Assembly (NCBI GenBank): GCA_003221085.1
Contig: QHUD01000102.1
Span: 10,188-31,467 of the forward strand
Source of the DNA: Gemmatimonadota bacterium
Lineage (GTDB): Bacteria; Gemmatimonadota; Gemmatimonadetes; Gemmatimonadales; GWC2-71-9
DNA length: 21,280 nucleotides
Direction: 5' to 3'
Part shown: positions 14,046 through 21,280 of the stretch, piece by piece
How positions within the stretch are numbered: the first letter of the stretch is position 1
How the letters are laid out: each line of letters starts with the position of its first letter
Notes under the pieces: generated by a model
What the model saw: the letters and a program-made list of their open reading frames with translations, nothing else
Told to the model about the DNA's origin: nothing
Database searches by the model: none
Made by a program: the position numbers and the translations under genes

Positions 14046-14882
14046 TCATCGCTTGGTCGTGTCCGCGGGCGCGGGTTCGCTCGACGCCTCCGTTCCCGGC
14101 GGCGGCAGCTGTGCGGCGAACTGCCTCAGCTCCGGAGTGGATCCAGTCCAGCCCCCGAGGGCCTGGACGTAGTGCGCGACCTGCCACACCTGGTCAGGCG
14201 ACAGCGCGTCGCCGGCCTCCGGCATCGGCGTCCCATTGATCCCGCCCGTTATCCGCAGATAGATGTCGCGTGCCGTGCGTGCCCACTTGCCGCGCCCCAG
14301 CGTGAGGTTGGCCGGCGTGATGGCGGCCCCCCAATCGTCCGCCATCCCCTTCAGGGCGGAAGGTCCGTTGCCCGTGCCGTCGCCGTGGCACTTGGTGCAG
14401 TTCGCCTCGAACAGCTCCCGGCCTCGCGTCACCGACTCCCGCGTGGGCGCCGGCTCGGCGGCGATCGCGATCGGCTTCCCGGGCCCCTCGCTGCGCCACC
14501 GCGGCGACCGCGTTTGCAAGTAGGCGATCACGTCCCGCCGCTCGCGCGTGCTCAATGCGGCGAAGGGCGGCATGCGTGTGCCATACAGGCCGTTCTGGAT
14601 CACCCGGTCGAGGTCGGCCGGCGTGGGCAGGAAGCCGTAGGGCGTCGAGCTGAACTTGTAGACGCCTCCGCGGAAGTCACGCGGCCTCGGTTGCGACCAG
14701 CGCGCCACTTCCCCCGCGCCGTCGGCGCGGTCACCGTGGCACTGCACGCAGTAGCGCTCGTACACCTGGCGACCACGCCCCGGGTCGCCTCCCCCGCCCC
14801 CGCCCGCTTGCGCCCGCAGTGACGCTGCACCGAAGGCGAGTGCACCGGCCATCAGGGCAGAGACTGCCGCCGCCTTCGACAT
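14046..14882 (-). CDS. Periplasmic diheme cytochrome c
   Basis: A 278-residue exported protein with a signal peptide ending near AQA (residue 26), a short poly-Gly stretch, and two class-I cytochrome c domains. Haem motifs are YCVQCHG (C45, C48, H49) and NCTKCHG (C162, C165, H166). Likely Met axial ligands are M104 (GTRMPPF) and M220 (GTPMPEA). The C-terminal tail is Pro/Ala/Thr-rich. The start at 14882 is chosen for its GGGGGAGCG ribosome-binding site and signal peptide rather than the longer open frame. It begins 11 bases after the cytochrome-porin gene, so it is a likely electron partner of that protein in the periplasm. Confidence 0.93.
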   Translation of the reverse strand: MSKAAAVSALMAGALAFGAASLRAQAGGGGGGDPGRGRQVYERYCVQCHGDRADGAGEVARWSQPRPRDFRGGVYKFSSTPYGFLPTPADLDRVIQNGLYGTRMPPFAALSTRERRDVIAYLQTRSPRWRSEGPGKPIAIAAEPAPTRESVTRGRELFEANCTKCHGDGTGNGPSALKGMADDWGAAITPANLTLGRGKWARTARDIYLRITGGINGTPMPEAGDALSPDQVWQVAHYVQALGGWTGSTPELRQFAAQLPPPGTEASSEPAPADTTKR

Positions 14883-14893
14883 GCGCTCCCCCT

Positions 14894-16270
14894 TCAGAAG
14901 TCGAGGTGAGTCCCGAGCCACACGGTGTGGTTCGTCACGTTGGCACCCCCCGGCGCGATGCGCTTGATGGTCCACCGCCAGTAGGTGAGCTCCAGCAACC
15001 AGGCGAACCGGCTGTTCAGCTCGAGGGCATGCCGGACCCCAATGAACTGGAAATCCTGATCGCCGAAGTCGTCGGGACTCGCGGCGACGGCCTGTCGTTG
15101 GTTGCGGATCACCTGGAGCCGACCGTACAACACGAGTGGCAGCTTCGGCACGTACTCGAGCTGCAGCATTCCCGCGTTGAACTTCGGGTCCTGGGTCGCC
15201 CCCGTCACGAGCGCGCGGTCATCCCGCCCTGTGATGCCCATCAGCGTGGCGCGGAACGGCAACACATCCGACCCGAACCACAGCTCCATGTCGCCGCCGA
15301 GCCGCTGCTGTCCCTTCAGGTCCGAGGTGTCAGGGCCGACCGGCCAGGTGGCGTACGCACCGAACACGCCGACCTTCACGGCGCGCAGGAATCCGTTCGC
15401 GAACTCCTGGCGGTGCGTCACCCGGCCGAAGATCCCGGGGGAGCAGAGTACGCAATGCGCGCGCGGCGCTCCGCCCGTATTGAACAGATTCACCGAATAG
15501 CGGTTCCGGCTGCCGAGATCGTGCCCCATGATCTCCACGCCGGGCTGGGGGAACAGCACGCTGAAGCGCGACACCGAGCCCGGCACCGAGTACGCGTACA
15601 GCACGGCGAATCGCGACGCGCCCATGTTGTACTCGCGCCCCGGGTAAATCGGCAGATCGAGCTCGGCCGACCCCACCTTGATGTTGACCCAGTCCGTGCC
15701 GAACGCCTGGTTGTAGCGGATCCAGCCGTGATCGACGAGGGTGTTCCCGTCTTCGTAGACGATGGGCGTGAATCGGAACGACACCTTGTCGCCGATCGAC
15801 CCCAAGCCCCCGAGGACCAATGCGCCATTGGAGATGCCGCCCTGTTGCTGCACCGTCTGCCCGCCGACGCGCTGGACGTCGACCTCGTAGTCCTTCCACA
15901 GCCAGGCGAACAGCGGCCAATAGGCCGGCTCGTTGGCCCGCAGGTCGTCGGTGCCGTTCTTCATGCGATAGCCATTGTCTTTGAAGGCCTGCCCGAATTG
16001 GTTGAGGACGGGTACCGCGAGATGGCAGGCCGAGCACTTCATGCCGTATTTCCGGGCGAAGGCGGGGATCGCATGAGCGGCCTCGAACCGGCGGCGGATG
16101 GCCGCATACATCGCCTCCCGCTCGGCCTTCTCCCGATCCGCCCCGGTCACCTCGGACGCATTGCCAGCCGGAGCCCGACGGGTGTCGGCGTTCGCGGCGA
16201 GGGGCGCGGAGACACCGGCGACGACGAGCCCCGCGCGAACCAAGAAGCTGTGCCATGTGCCCGTCATCAT
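14894..16270 (-). CDS. Monoheme cytochrome fused to an outer-membrane beta-barrel (Cyc2-like)
   Basis: A 458-residue exported protein. The signal peptide ends near ANA (residue 28). Residues about 60-100 carry a single haem motif, YGMKCSACHLAVPVLNQFG (C79, C82, H83). The remaining roughly 350 residues show alternating beta-strand patterns with aromatic girdles (for example FRFTPIVYEDGN, RFSVLFPQPG, WLLELTYWRWTIKR) and end in a C-terminal Phe (WLGTHLDF), the classic signal for outer-membrane barrel insertion. An HCVLCS segment mid-barrel is not a haem site. This layout matches fused cytochrome-porins such as Cyc2, which move electrons across the outer membrane; homology to Cyc2 itself is not shown. 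GGAGGGA precedes two adjacent ATG codons (16270 and 16267), either of which may be used. Confidence 0.85.
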   Translation of the reverse strand: MMTGTWHSFLVRAGLVVAGVSAPLAANADTRRAPAGNASEVTGADREKAEREAMYAAIRRRFEAAHAIPAFARKYGMKCSACHLAVPVLNQFGQAFKDNGYRMKNGTDDLRANEPAYWPLFAWLWKDYEVDVQRVGGQTVQQQGGISNGALVLGGLGSIGDKVSFRFTPIVYEDGNTLVDHGWIRYNQAFGTDWVNIKVGSAELDLPIYPGREYNMGASRFAVLYAYSVPGSVSRFSVLFPQPGVEIMGHDLGSRNRYSVNLFNTGGAPRAHCVLCSPGIFGRVTHRQEFANGFLRAVKVGVFGAYATWPVGPDTSDLKGQQRLGGDMELWFGSDVLPFRATLMGITGRDDRALVTGATQDPKFNAGMLQLEYVPKLPLVLYGRLQVIRNQRQAVAASPDDFGDQDFQFIGVRHALELNSRFAWLLELTYWRWTIKRIAPGGANVTNHTVWLGTHLDF

Positions 16271-16302
16271 TCCCTCCGCACTGATGAAGGCTGCGCCAAG
16301 AC

Positions 16303-16710
16303 TCAGAGCCCGAACAGCAGCCGGTCGAGCGAGATCGCGCCCGCGCCCAGAGACACCAGGGCGAGCCCGGCGGACAAGAGCACCAAGTCGAGCTCCCAGC
16401 CGCCGTCCGCGCTGAACCCGCGGTGCATCTGGACGGCCTTGAGCCGGATCGCCCCGAGCATGATGATCACGAACCCAACGGCGACCGGCTGCATCAGGAA
16501 GCCGGCGAACGCGGCCGCTGCCCCGAGGGGCTCGACGATCGAAAGCAGCCGCAGCGTCGACAAGAAACCCGCCGGCATCTGCGGCGAGGGTGCCATCTTC
16601 CACATCGCCCGCTTCGACGTCCCATGGACCCAGAAGCTCATCCCCACACCGAGGCGCAGGGCCAGGAGGCCCCAATCGCTCAGCTGGTGCAGATTCGCCA
16701 AGAAGCGCAT
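16303..16710 (-). CDS. DoxX-family membrane protein
   Basis: A 135-residue protein with four hydrophobic helices. The N-terminal ALRLGVGMSFWVHGTSK resembles the conserved first helix of DoxX proteins. It is followed by SIVEPLGAAAAFAGFL, PVAVGFVIIMLGAI and a C-terminal ELDLVLLSAGLALVSLG. Related DoxD/DoxA subunits belong to thiosulfate:quinone oxidoreductase, but most DoxX proteins have no assigned reaction. It is the first gene of the cytochrome-porin cluster (33 bases upstream of it) and lies 63 bases after the response regulator. No clear ribosome-binding site precedes the ATG. Confidence 0.85.
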   Translation of the reverse strand: MRFLANLHQLSDWGLLALRLGVGMSFWVHGTSKRAMWKMAPSPQMPAGFLSTLRLLSIVEPLGAAAAFAGFLMQPVAVGFVIIMLGAIRLKAVQMHRGFSADGGWELDLVLLSAGLALVSLGAGAISLDRLLFGL

Positions 16711-16773
16711 GCGTGACCGACGCTAGTACGCGCTCGCTCCCACGACCATCACATGTTTCTATGAGAGGCCGGC

Positions 16774-17412
16774 TTAGTGCTGCCCCCGCCGGCCGTGGGT
16801 GACGGGAATGCCCAACGTTCCGGCCATCCTGACCAGTTCGGCAAAAGACCCGGCCTCCATCTTGTGCATGATCTTGCCGCGATGAATCTGGAGGGTGACT
16901 TCGCTGATCCCGAGCTCGGCCGCGGCCTGCTTGTTCAAGAGGCCGCTCACCACGAGGGGCAAGACCTCGCGTTCACGCGGCGTCAGGGTCGAGAATCGCT
17001 GCTGCAGCGTGGCCAGCTTGCCTCTTGCGAGCCGAGCCTCCCGGTCCTGCGCCAGCGCCGTGTGGATCGCACCCATCAAATCGGCCTCGCTGAATGGCTT
17101 GGTCAAAAAGTCCACCGCTCCGGCCTTGAGCGCGCGCACGGAGCTGGGAACGTCTCCATGTCCCGTGATGAACACGATTTGAGGGTGCGGTTGGCCGGCG
17201 ATTTGGCCTTGCAGATCCAGGCCGTTGATGTCCGGCAAGTCGACGTCCAGGATCAGGCACCCGGGCAGGTCGGGCTTGGCGAACTGCAGGTACTCGGAGG
17301 CCGACCCGAAGGTGACGACATTCAAATGTGCCGAGGTCAGGAGCTCCTGCAGTGCTTCGCGCATGCGGAAATCGTCGTCGACGACGAACACGATATGATC
17401 GTGCGCGCTCAT
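16774..17412 (-). CDS. FixJ/NarL-type response regulator (REC-LuxR HTH)
   Basis: A 212-residue regulator. The receiver domain (1-120) has an acidic cluster D12-D14, phospho-acceptor D56, T83 and K105 (TKPF). A Q-rich linker leads to a LuxR-type helix-turn-helix (about 140-205) with LTPREREVLPLVVSGLLNKQ and ELGISEVTLQIHRGKIMHKM. This is the FixJ/TodT arrangement. The start overlaps the kinase stop by 4 bases (ATGA), so the pair is translationally coupled and is almost certainly a cognate two-component system. Its nearest downstream genes are DoxX, the cytochrome-porin and the diheme cytochrome, which are the obvious candidate targets. Confidence 0.95.
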   Translation of the reverse strand: MSAHDHIVFVVDDDFRMREALQELLTSAHLNVVTFGSASEYLQFAKPDLPGCLILDVDLPDINGLDLQGQIAGQPHPQIVFITGHGDVPSSVRALKAGAVDFLTKPFSEADLMGAIHTALAQDREARLARGKLATLQQRFSTLTPREREVLPLVVSGLLNKQAAAELGISEVTLQIHRGKIMHKMEAGSFAELVRMAGTLGIPVTHGRRGQH

Positions 17413-19736
17413 CGCGACGCGCTCGAGGAGATCGGGAGCGTGAAGCTGAATACCGCTCCCCGCGTGGTGTTGTTGGTGGCCCAGACCCGGCCCTGGTGCG
17501 CCTCGACGATCCAGCGAGAGATCGCGAGCCCCATGCCCATGCCCGTTTCCTTGGTGGTGAAGAACGGCTCGAACACCCGCTCGACATCTTCGAGCCCGCT
17601 GCCCTGATCGCGGATCTCGATCAACACGCTATTCGTCCCGTCGCGGGCGGAGCGAATCGACAGAACTCTGGAATCGCTTGGCTCGGACTCCATCGCCTCG
17701 AGGCCGTTGCGCACCAGGTTGACGATGACCTGTTGCATCTGCATACGATCGGCCCAAATCGGTGGCAGGTCCTCCGCCAAGTCCGTCTCGATCCTGATGC
17801 GCCGCGCCGCAACCTCGTCGGCCAGCAGCCGGTGAACTTCGCGGATCACTTCGTTGAGCTCGAGCAGCGTCCGGGTCAAGGCGGACCGCTTGAACAGCGC
17901 GCGGATGCGGTTCACCACCTCGGCCGCGGCGTTGCCGTCGCGAATGAGCCGATCCGCAGTCAGTCGAGCCCGTTCGAGGTTGGGAGGCTCGGCGGACAAC
18001 CAGCGCTGAATCGCGTGACCGTTCGCGACCAGGGCCCCCAGGGGTTGGCTGATCTCATGTGCGATGGAGGCCGCCAGTTCGGACACGGTCGCAATCTTCG
18101 AAGCACGGGCAAGCTTAGCCTGGGTCGTGCGCAGCGCCTCCTCGATCCTCTTTTGGTCATCGATGTCGACATTCACACCGTACCAGCGCACGACGCGGCC
18201 ATCGCAGTCGCGCAACGGTTCGGCATGCACGTGGAACCAGCGATAGGCTCCGTCGGCCTTGCGGAACCGGCACGTCGTATCGACGGGCGTTGCGGTCTCG
18301 CGGGCCAAGGACCACGTTCGCGCGGCGGTTTCGGCGTCTTCAGGATGCACGACGTCCTGCCACCTCTGTTGCGCCAACTCGGCCAGAGACCTGCCCAGGT
18401 AGTCCGCGAAGCGTTGATTGATGTAGTCGGGCTCGCCGTCCCCAGTCGTGCGCCACACCATCGCCGGCAGCGTCTCGATGAGCACGCGAAGCTCCTGTTC
18501 GCTGTGCCGCAGCGCCTCCTCCGCCCGCTTGCGATCGTCGATGTCCGTTCCGCCCGCATACCAGCGGATGATCCGTCCCTGCTCGTCGCGCAGTGGATGG
18601 TACCGGACCAGGAACCAGCGGTACTGGCCATCCTTGCGCCGAACGCGCCATTCGATTTCGAAGGGCATCGAACGGGACAGCGCCTGGCGGCGCTCATCCT
18701 GCAGTCGGGCCCAGTCGTCGGGATGGAACAAGACCGGGTTGCCCCGGGAGTCCGGGGTCAGCAACTGTTCCATGGTGAGCCCCGTGTAGTCGAGCAGCGG
18801 CCGGTTCGCGTACAGGCCACGCCCGTCAGCGTCGAGGACGACGATGGTCTGCGGTATGGCGTCGACGATGCCGCGCAGCTCCTGCTCGCTCTTCCGTAGC
18901 GCCTCCTCCGCCCGCTTGCGGTCGTCGATGTCCACGGCCACGCCATACCAATGGACGATGCGACCCGCCGCGTCGCGCATCGGTTCGGCACGCGCCTGGA
19001 ACCAGCGATACGAAGCGTCCGCGCCCCGGAGTCGCGCGGTCAGGTCGAAGGCACCAGTCTCGTGGGCACGACTCCACGCCCGGGCAGCGGTTTCGAGATC
19101 ATCCTGATGGACCATGGCGTTCTGCACTCTCAGTTTCACGAGGTCGCCGAGAGTTCTCCCGAGGTCCTCCGGTCCTCGACCGACGCCATCCAGGCCTCTC
19201 CCGGTATAGTTGGCGAGACGGGGATTGATGTAGTCCGGCTCACCGTCGGGTGCCGCGCGCCACACCATCGCCGGCAGGGTTTCGATCAGCCGGTTGAGAC
19301 GCTGTTCACTCTCGCGCAGCGCCTCGTCCGTCCGCTTCTGGTCGTCGATGTCGATGTCCACGCCGTACCAGCCGATCTCCTGGCTCATGGGATCGAGGAT
19401 GCGTACGGCGGAAACACGAAACCATCGGTAAGTACCGTCGAATCGCCGAACCCGGTGCTCGACGACGTACGGGTCGCCGGTCGCGACGGAGTGGGATGCT
19501 GCTGTGAGCGTGTCGCCGATGTCGTCGGGGTGCAGCACTTCAGTCCGCCCGAAGCTCGCCACGCCCGCAACGCGATCGAAATCCTCGATGCGTTTGCCGG
19601 TGTATTCCAGAAACCGCTGGTTCAGGTATCGCAGCTTCCCATCCTGACCCGCCGACCAGGCGAATCCCGGCATGTGCTCGACGATCAGCCGCGCTTCGCA
19701 GTCGCTGTGATGGATTGACTCGGAAGACGCTTTCAT
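17409..19736 (-). CDS. Cytosolic sensor histidine kinase with four tandem PAS domains
   Basis: A 775-residue kinase without transmembrane helices. Four PAS-PAC units occupy about residues 13-139, 140-279, 280-409 and 410-535. Each ends in a near-identical linker such as RWYGVDIDIDDQKRTDEAL. The HisKA domain has the phospho-His at about 560 in SIAHEISQPLGALVANGHAI, the HExxQP type common in FixL-like kinases. The HATPase domain shows NLVRNGLEAM, DQGSGL, FEPFFTTK and GMGMGLAI. The start at 19736 (MKASSES) is preferred because the longer open frame reaches into the divergent lipoprotein gene and looks non-coding; the ribosome-binding site is weak. Signals could be redox, oxygen or small molecules, but no cofactor ligand can be named. 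The 222-base gap to the divergent lipoprotein gene has an AT-rich patch near 19821-19835 but no confident promoter. Confidence 0.93.
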   Translation of the reverse strand: MKASSESIHHSDCEARLIVEHMPGFAWSAGQDGKLRYLNQRFLEYTGKRIEDFDRVAGVASFGRTEVLHPDDIGDTLTAASHSVATGDPYVVEHRVRRFDGTYRWFRVSAVRILDPMSQEIGWYGVDIDIDDQKRTDEALRESEQRLNRLIETLPAMVWRAAPDGEPDYINPRLANYTGRGLDGVGRGPEDLGRTLGDLVKLRVQNAMVHQDDLETAARAWSRAHETGAFDLTARLRGADASYRWFQARAEPMRDAAGRIVHWYGVAVDIDDRKRAEEALRKSEQELRGIVDAIPQTIVVLDADGRGLYANRPLLDYTGLTMEQLLTPDSRGNPVLFHPDDWARLQDERRQALSRSMPFEIEWRVRRKDGQYRWFLVRYHPLRDEQGRIIRWYAGGTDIDDRKRAEEALRHSEQELRVLIETLPAMVWRTTGDGEPDYINQRFADYLGRSLAELAQQRWQDVVHPEDAETAARTWSLARETATPVDTTCRFRKADGAYRWFHVHAEPLRDCDGRVVRWYGVNVDIDDQKRIEEALRTTQAKLARASKIATVSELAASIAHEISQPLGALVANGHAIQRWLSAEPPNLERARLTADRLIRDGNAAAEVVNRIRALFKRSALTRTLLELNEVIREVHRLLADEVAARRIRIETDLAEDLPPIWADRMQMQQVIVNLVRNGLEAMESEPSDSRVLSIRSARDGTNSVLIEIRDQGSGLEDVERVFEPFFTTKETGMGMGLAISRWIVEAHQGRVWATNNTTRGAVFSFTLPISSSASR
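18132..19355 (-). repeat. Four DNA-level repeats at the PAS domain boundaries
   Basis: Closely similar stretches of about 38 bases lie at 18133-18170, 18511-18548, 18898-18935 and 19318-19355 (plus-strand AGCGCCTCC then GATCGTCGATGTCCAC-like). They encode the linker after each PAC motif. Their spacing of 378, 387 and 420 bases equals one PAS unit. The second and third copies are almost identical, pointing to internal duplication. Confidence 0.8.
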
Positions 19737-19958
19737 GGCGAGAGCTATCGGCCTCGAAATGTGCCGCGCGTCCACGCTGGCATCCCGCCAGGGTAGGACA
19801 ACGCCGGCGATGCGACAATAATAGAAAGATGTTACAGGCATCGGTCCAGCGGAGCGCGTGATGAGTTTCGCGCGGTCACCGGTTAACGGAAAGACGTGAT
19901 AGGCAGAAGCATCGGCTGGGATTAGCGTGCGGCGAACTCTTCCAGCTGGAGCACACCG

Positions 19959-21035
19959 ATGCAACGCGTCTTGATCCTAACCACGGCGCTCACCGCGCTG
20001 CTGGCGGCGTGCAGCGACAACACGGCCCCGAGCGAGGTCGGCGGTCCCAACGCCGCCTTCATCACCCCGAACGCGACTGCCAACCGACCCGGTACCACGG
20101 TCATCGTCTACGACGACTTCCACAAGGCCGGCGGCTACACGCTCGCCGACTATAACGCCAAATGGTCCACACTCACACTGGGCGAGATGGCCGTCCAGGA
20201 TACGCGCCGGTTCGATAATCACACGTTCTCGATCTCCGCGACGCCGTTTCGGACCGGCAAAGACTCCAGCGTCTCCGATCACGGCAAATACATCGCCCTG
20301 AGCAAACAGGTCTTCGCAGTACCGGAGATCGGCTCCATCACCGTCTCAATGGACATCGCCGCCGAGACCCCGGGCACCGTCGAGGGCCACGTGGTGCACG
20401 GCACCTACGTCCAGTCGGGTGCGCCGTACGCGGCGACGGTGCTCCAGGGCCAGCAGGCCGCCGTCACGCTCCATATGATCGACTTCGCCACCGGGCAGCT
20501 GTTCGACTGGTTCGTTTCCGGGCACACGGCGTTCCCACTCTTCGAGCGCCTGCCGTCGAGCGTGAGCGGGTCGGCCGAGCACGTTTCGACCGACAAGATG
20601 TACACGCAGATCACAGACGAGGTACCGATCGCCGCGGGCGTCCCGCACACGGTGGCGATCCGCTATTCACGCGACCGGCACCGGTCCCTGGTGGAATACT
20701 TGCTCGACGGCAAGCGCGTGTCCAAGGTCGAGAGGGTCGGCATTCCGCTCGACGCGCAGGGAGTCAAGTACTCAGGGATCTATCCGTCCCTCGGACCCGG
20801 GGAGCTCTTGCGGGACAAGATCAACTCGGTGACCATCGCCCACGGCCTCTTCAGCTTGCTCGACGCGTTCCCCTTCCAGCATCCGGACGCGCCGGCGCTG
20901 AACGTGTCCGTTCCGATGCAGGAGCGGCTGTTCGGCCAGGGCGCCAGGGCCAGATTCGCCAACGTGGTCGTCACGATCGAAGACCAGACTAACCGCGGGC
21001 GTTCTTCTTCGCTTTCTTCCCAGGGCGGTCGGTGA
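19959..21035 (+). CDS. Lipoprotein, DUF6081-like
   Basis: A 358-residue exported lipoprotein. The signal peptide ends in lipobox LLAAC with the lipidated Cys at residue 18, followed by SDNTAPS. The mature region starts around residue 45 with VIVYDDFHKAGGYTL. It contains a beta-rich domain with segments such as HGTYVQSGAPYAA, VTLHMIDFATGQLFDWFVSG, FPLFERLPSS and VEYLLDGKRV, ending with HGLFSLLDAFPF. The pattern resembles proteins I recall as DUF6081 (possibly concanavalin-like or lectin-like), for which no function is known; this identification is from memory. The start is supported by GGAG eight bases upstream. The last 47 bases overlap the convergent phospholipase D-like gene, so the Ser-rich tail may be a recent extension. 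Confidence 0.8.
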   Translation: MQRVLILTTALTALLAACSDNTAPSEVGGPNAAFITPNATANRPGTTVIVYDDFHKAGGYTLADYNAKWSTLTLGEMAVQDTRRFDNHTFSISATPFRTGKDSSVSDHGKYIALSKQVFAVPEIGSITVSMDIAAETPGTVEGHVVHGTYVQSGAPYAATVLQGQQAAVTLHMIDFATGQLFDWFVSGHTAFPLFERLPSSVSGSAEHVSTDKMYTQITDEVPIAAGVPHTVAIRYSRDRHRSLVEYLLDGKRVSKVERVGIPLDAQGVKYSGIYPSLGPGELLRDKINSVTIAHGLFSLLDAFPFQHPDAPALNVSVPMQERLFGQGARARFANVVVTIEDQTNRGRSSSLSSQGGR

Positions 21036-21280
21036 GCCCCAGCTTCTCCGCAGCGTCCTCGGCGCGATCCGCGAGGTCCGCTCTCAGGCCGGCATCCGAG
21101 AGATCGAGCGGGTGCGAGTGTTCCTTGTCGAGTTTGGCGATCGCGTGCAGCCGGTCCACGACCGCGGCATCGCGCACCTCGATCGCGAGCTCGCGCCGGC
21201 TGTCGAAGCTCCCGGGCGCCAGGTTGATCGACCCGACGATCGCGCTGAGTCCATCGGCGAGCAGCATCTTTCCGTGGAGT
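20989..21280 (-). CDS. Phospholipase D-like domain protein, C-terminal part, truncated by window edge
   Basis: The frame is open to the right edge of the window. Its first visible residues give the second half of a PLD active site: HGKMLLADG (H-x-K-x4-D), followed by SAIVGSINLAPGSFDSRRELAIEV, the usual strand and Ser/Asn/Glu pattern after the HKD motif. The last 45 residues are charged and end in a Lys-rich tail (GKKAKKNARG). PLD-family proteins hydrolyse or transfer phosphodiester bonds (cardiolipin synthases, nucleases, phospholipases); which of these applies cannot be decided from about 97 residues. The 3' end overlaps the convergent lipoprotein gene by 47 bases. Confidence 0.85.
   Translation of the reverse strand, partial: LHGKMLLADGLSAIVGSINLAPGSFDSRRELAIEVRDAAVVDRLHAIAKLDKEHSHPLDLSDAGLRADLADRAEDAAEKLGLTDRPGKKAKKNARG

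Noticed and set aside
15440..15475. CVLC segment in the cytochrome-porin as a second haem site
   Set aside because: The residue after the second Cys is Ser, not His, so the CxxCH haem-attachment motif is not met.
11464..16726. Long open frames on the plus strand (11464-12987 and 14819-16726) opposite the DedA-PAP2, cytochrome-porin and DoxX genes
   Set aside because: They lie antisense to genes with clear conserved domains. Their translations are Arg/Glu/His/Pro-rich without domains, as expected for opposite-strand frames in high-GC coding DNA.
1..21280. CRISPR arrays, insertion sequences, phage genes, defence systems or rRNA
   Set aside because: No regularly spaced repeats, transposase or integrase domains, Cas-like or other defence genes, or rRNA sequences were recognised on either strand.

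Overview
The window is a gene-dense, high-GC (roughly two-thirds G+C) bacterial chromosome segment. It contains about 17 intact or edge-truncated genes and two visibly broken ones. No phage, insertion-sequence, plasmid or CRISPR signature was seen. The taxon cannot be fixed from sequence alone. The style of the lipoproteins (a CSDNTAP-like N-terminus, and a Gly-rich linker before a plastocyanin domain) is what I would expect from Gemmatimonadota or a neighbouring soil or sediment phylum; this is an impression, not proof.

Layout. (1) 1-2063 (+): C-terminal two-thirds of a heavy-metal RND efflux pump. (2) 2072-3896 (-): a hybrid sensor kinase (REC-PAS-kinase-REC) whose phospho-acceptor region is missing and whose frame is broken. 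(3) 4097-5575: a MarR-type regulator divergent from a tandem universal stress protein. (4) 5662-7676 (+): an uncharacterised lipoprotein, the undecaprenyl-diphosphatase UppP, and a frame-broken PAP2 phosphatase. (5) 7710-11567: a copper-protein locus. It has a plastocyanin-like lipoprotein, a cupredoxin fused to an unknown domain and a CopD-like membrane protein on the minus strand, divergent from an ECF sigma factor and its zinc-finger anti-sigma factor. (6) 11587-13935 (-): an LLM flavin-dependent oxidoreductase and a DedA-PAP2 fusion. (7) 14046-19736 (-): a four-PAS histidine kinase and FixJ-type regulator, followed in the same direction by a DoxX protein, a monoheme cytochrome fused to an outer-membrane beta-barrel, and a diheme cytochrome c. 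(8) 19959-21280: a lipoprotein convergent with, and overlapping, the end of a phospholipase D-like gene.

Two modules stand out. In module 5 the same promoter-like string, GGAATA-N17-GTC, occurs three times. Two copies face away from each other through a shared 16-bp palindrome, reading into the sigma factor and the CopD-like gene; the third lies just before the cupredoxin-fusion gene. This suggests an autoregulated ECF regulon controlling periplasmic copper or redox proteins. In module 7 a sensor pair adjoins a Cyc2-like cytochrome-porin and a periplasmic diheme cytochrome, an arrangement suggestive of electron transfer across the outer membrane.

The two broken genes (2072-3896 and 7148-7676) share the same kind of lesion: loss of a short stretch at or next to a catalytic core motif, plus a frame change. 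Either real decay or an assembly fault is possible. No stretch over 300 bases lacks a gene; the longer gaps (3897-4096, 10009-10227, 19737-19958) are described in the entries or findings.
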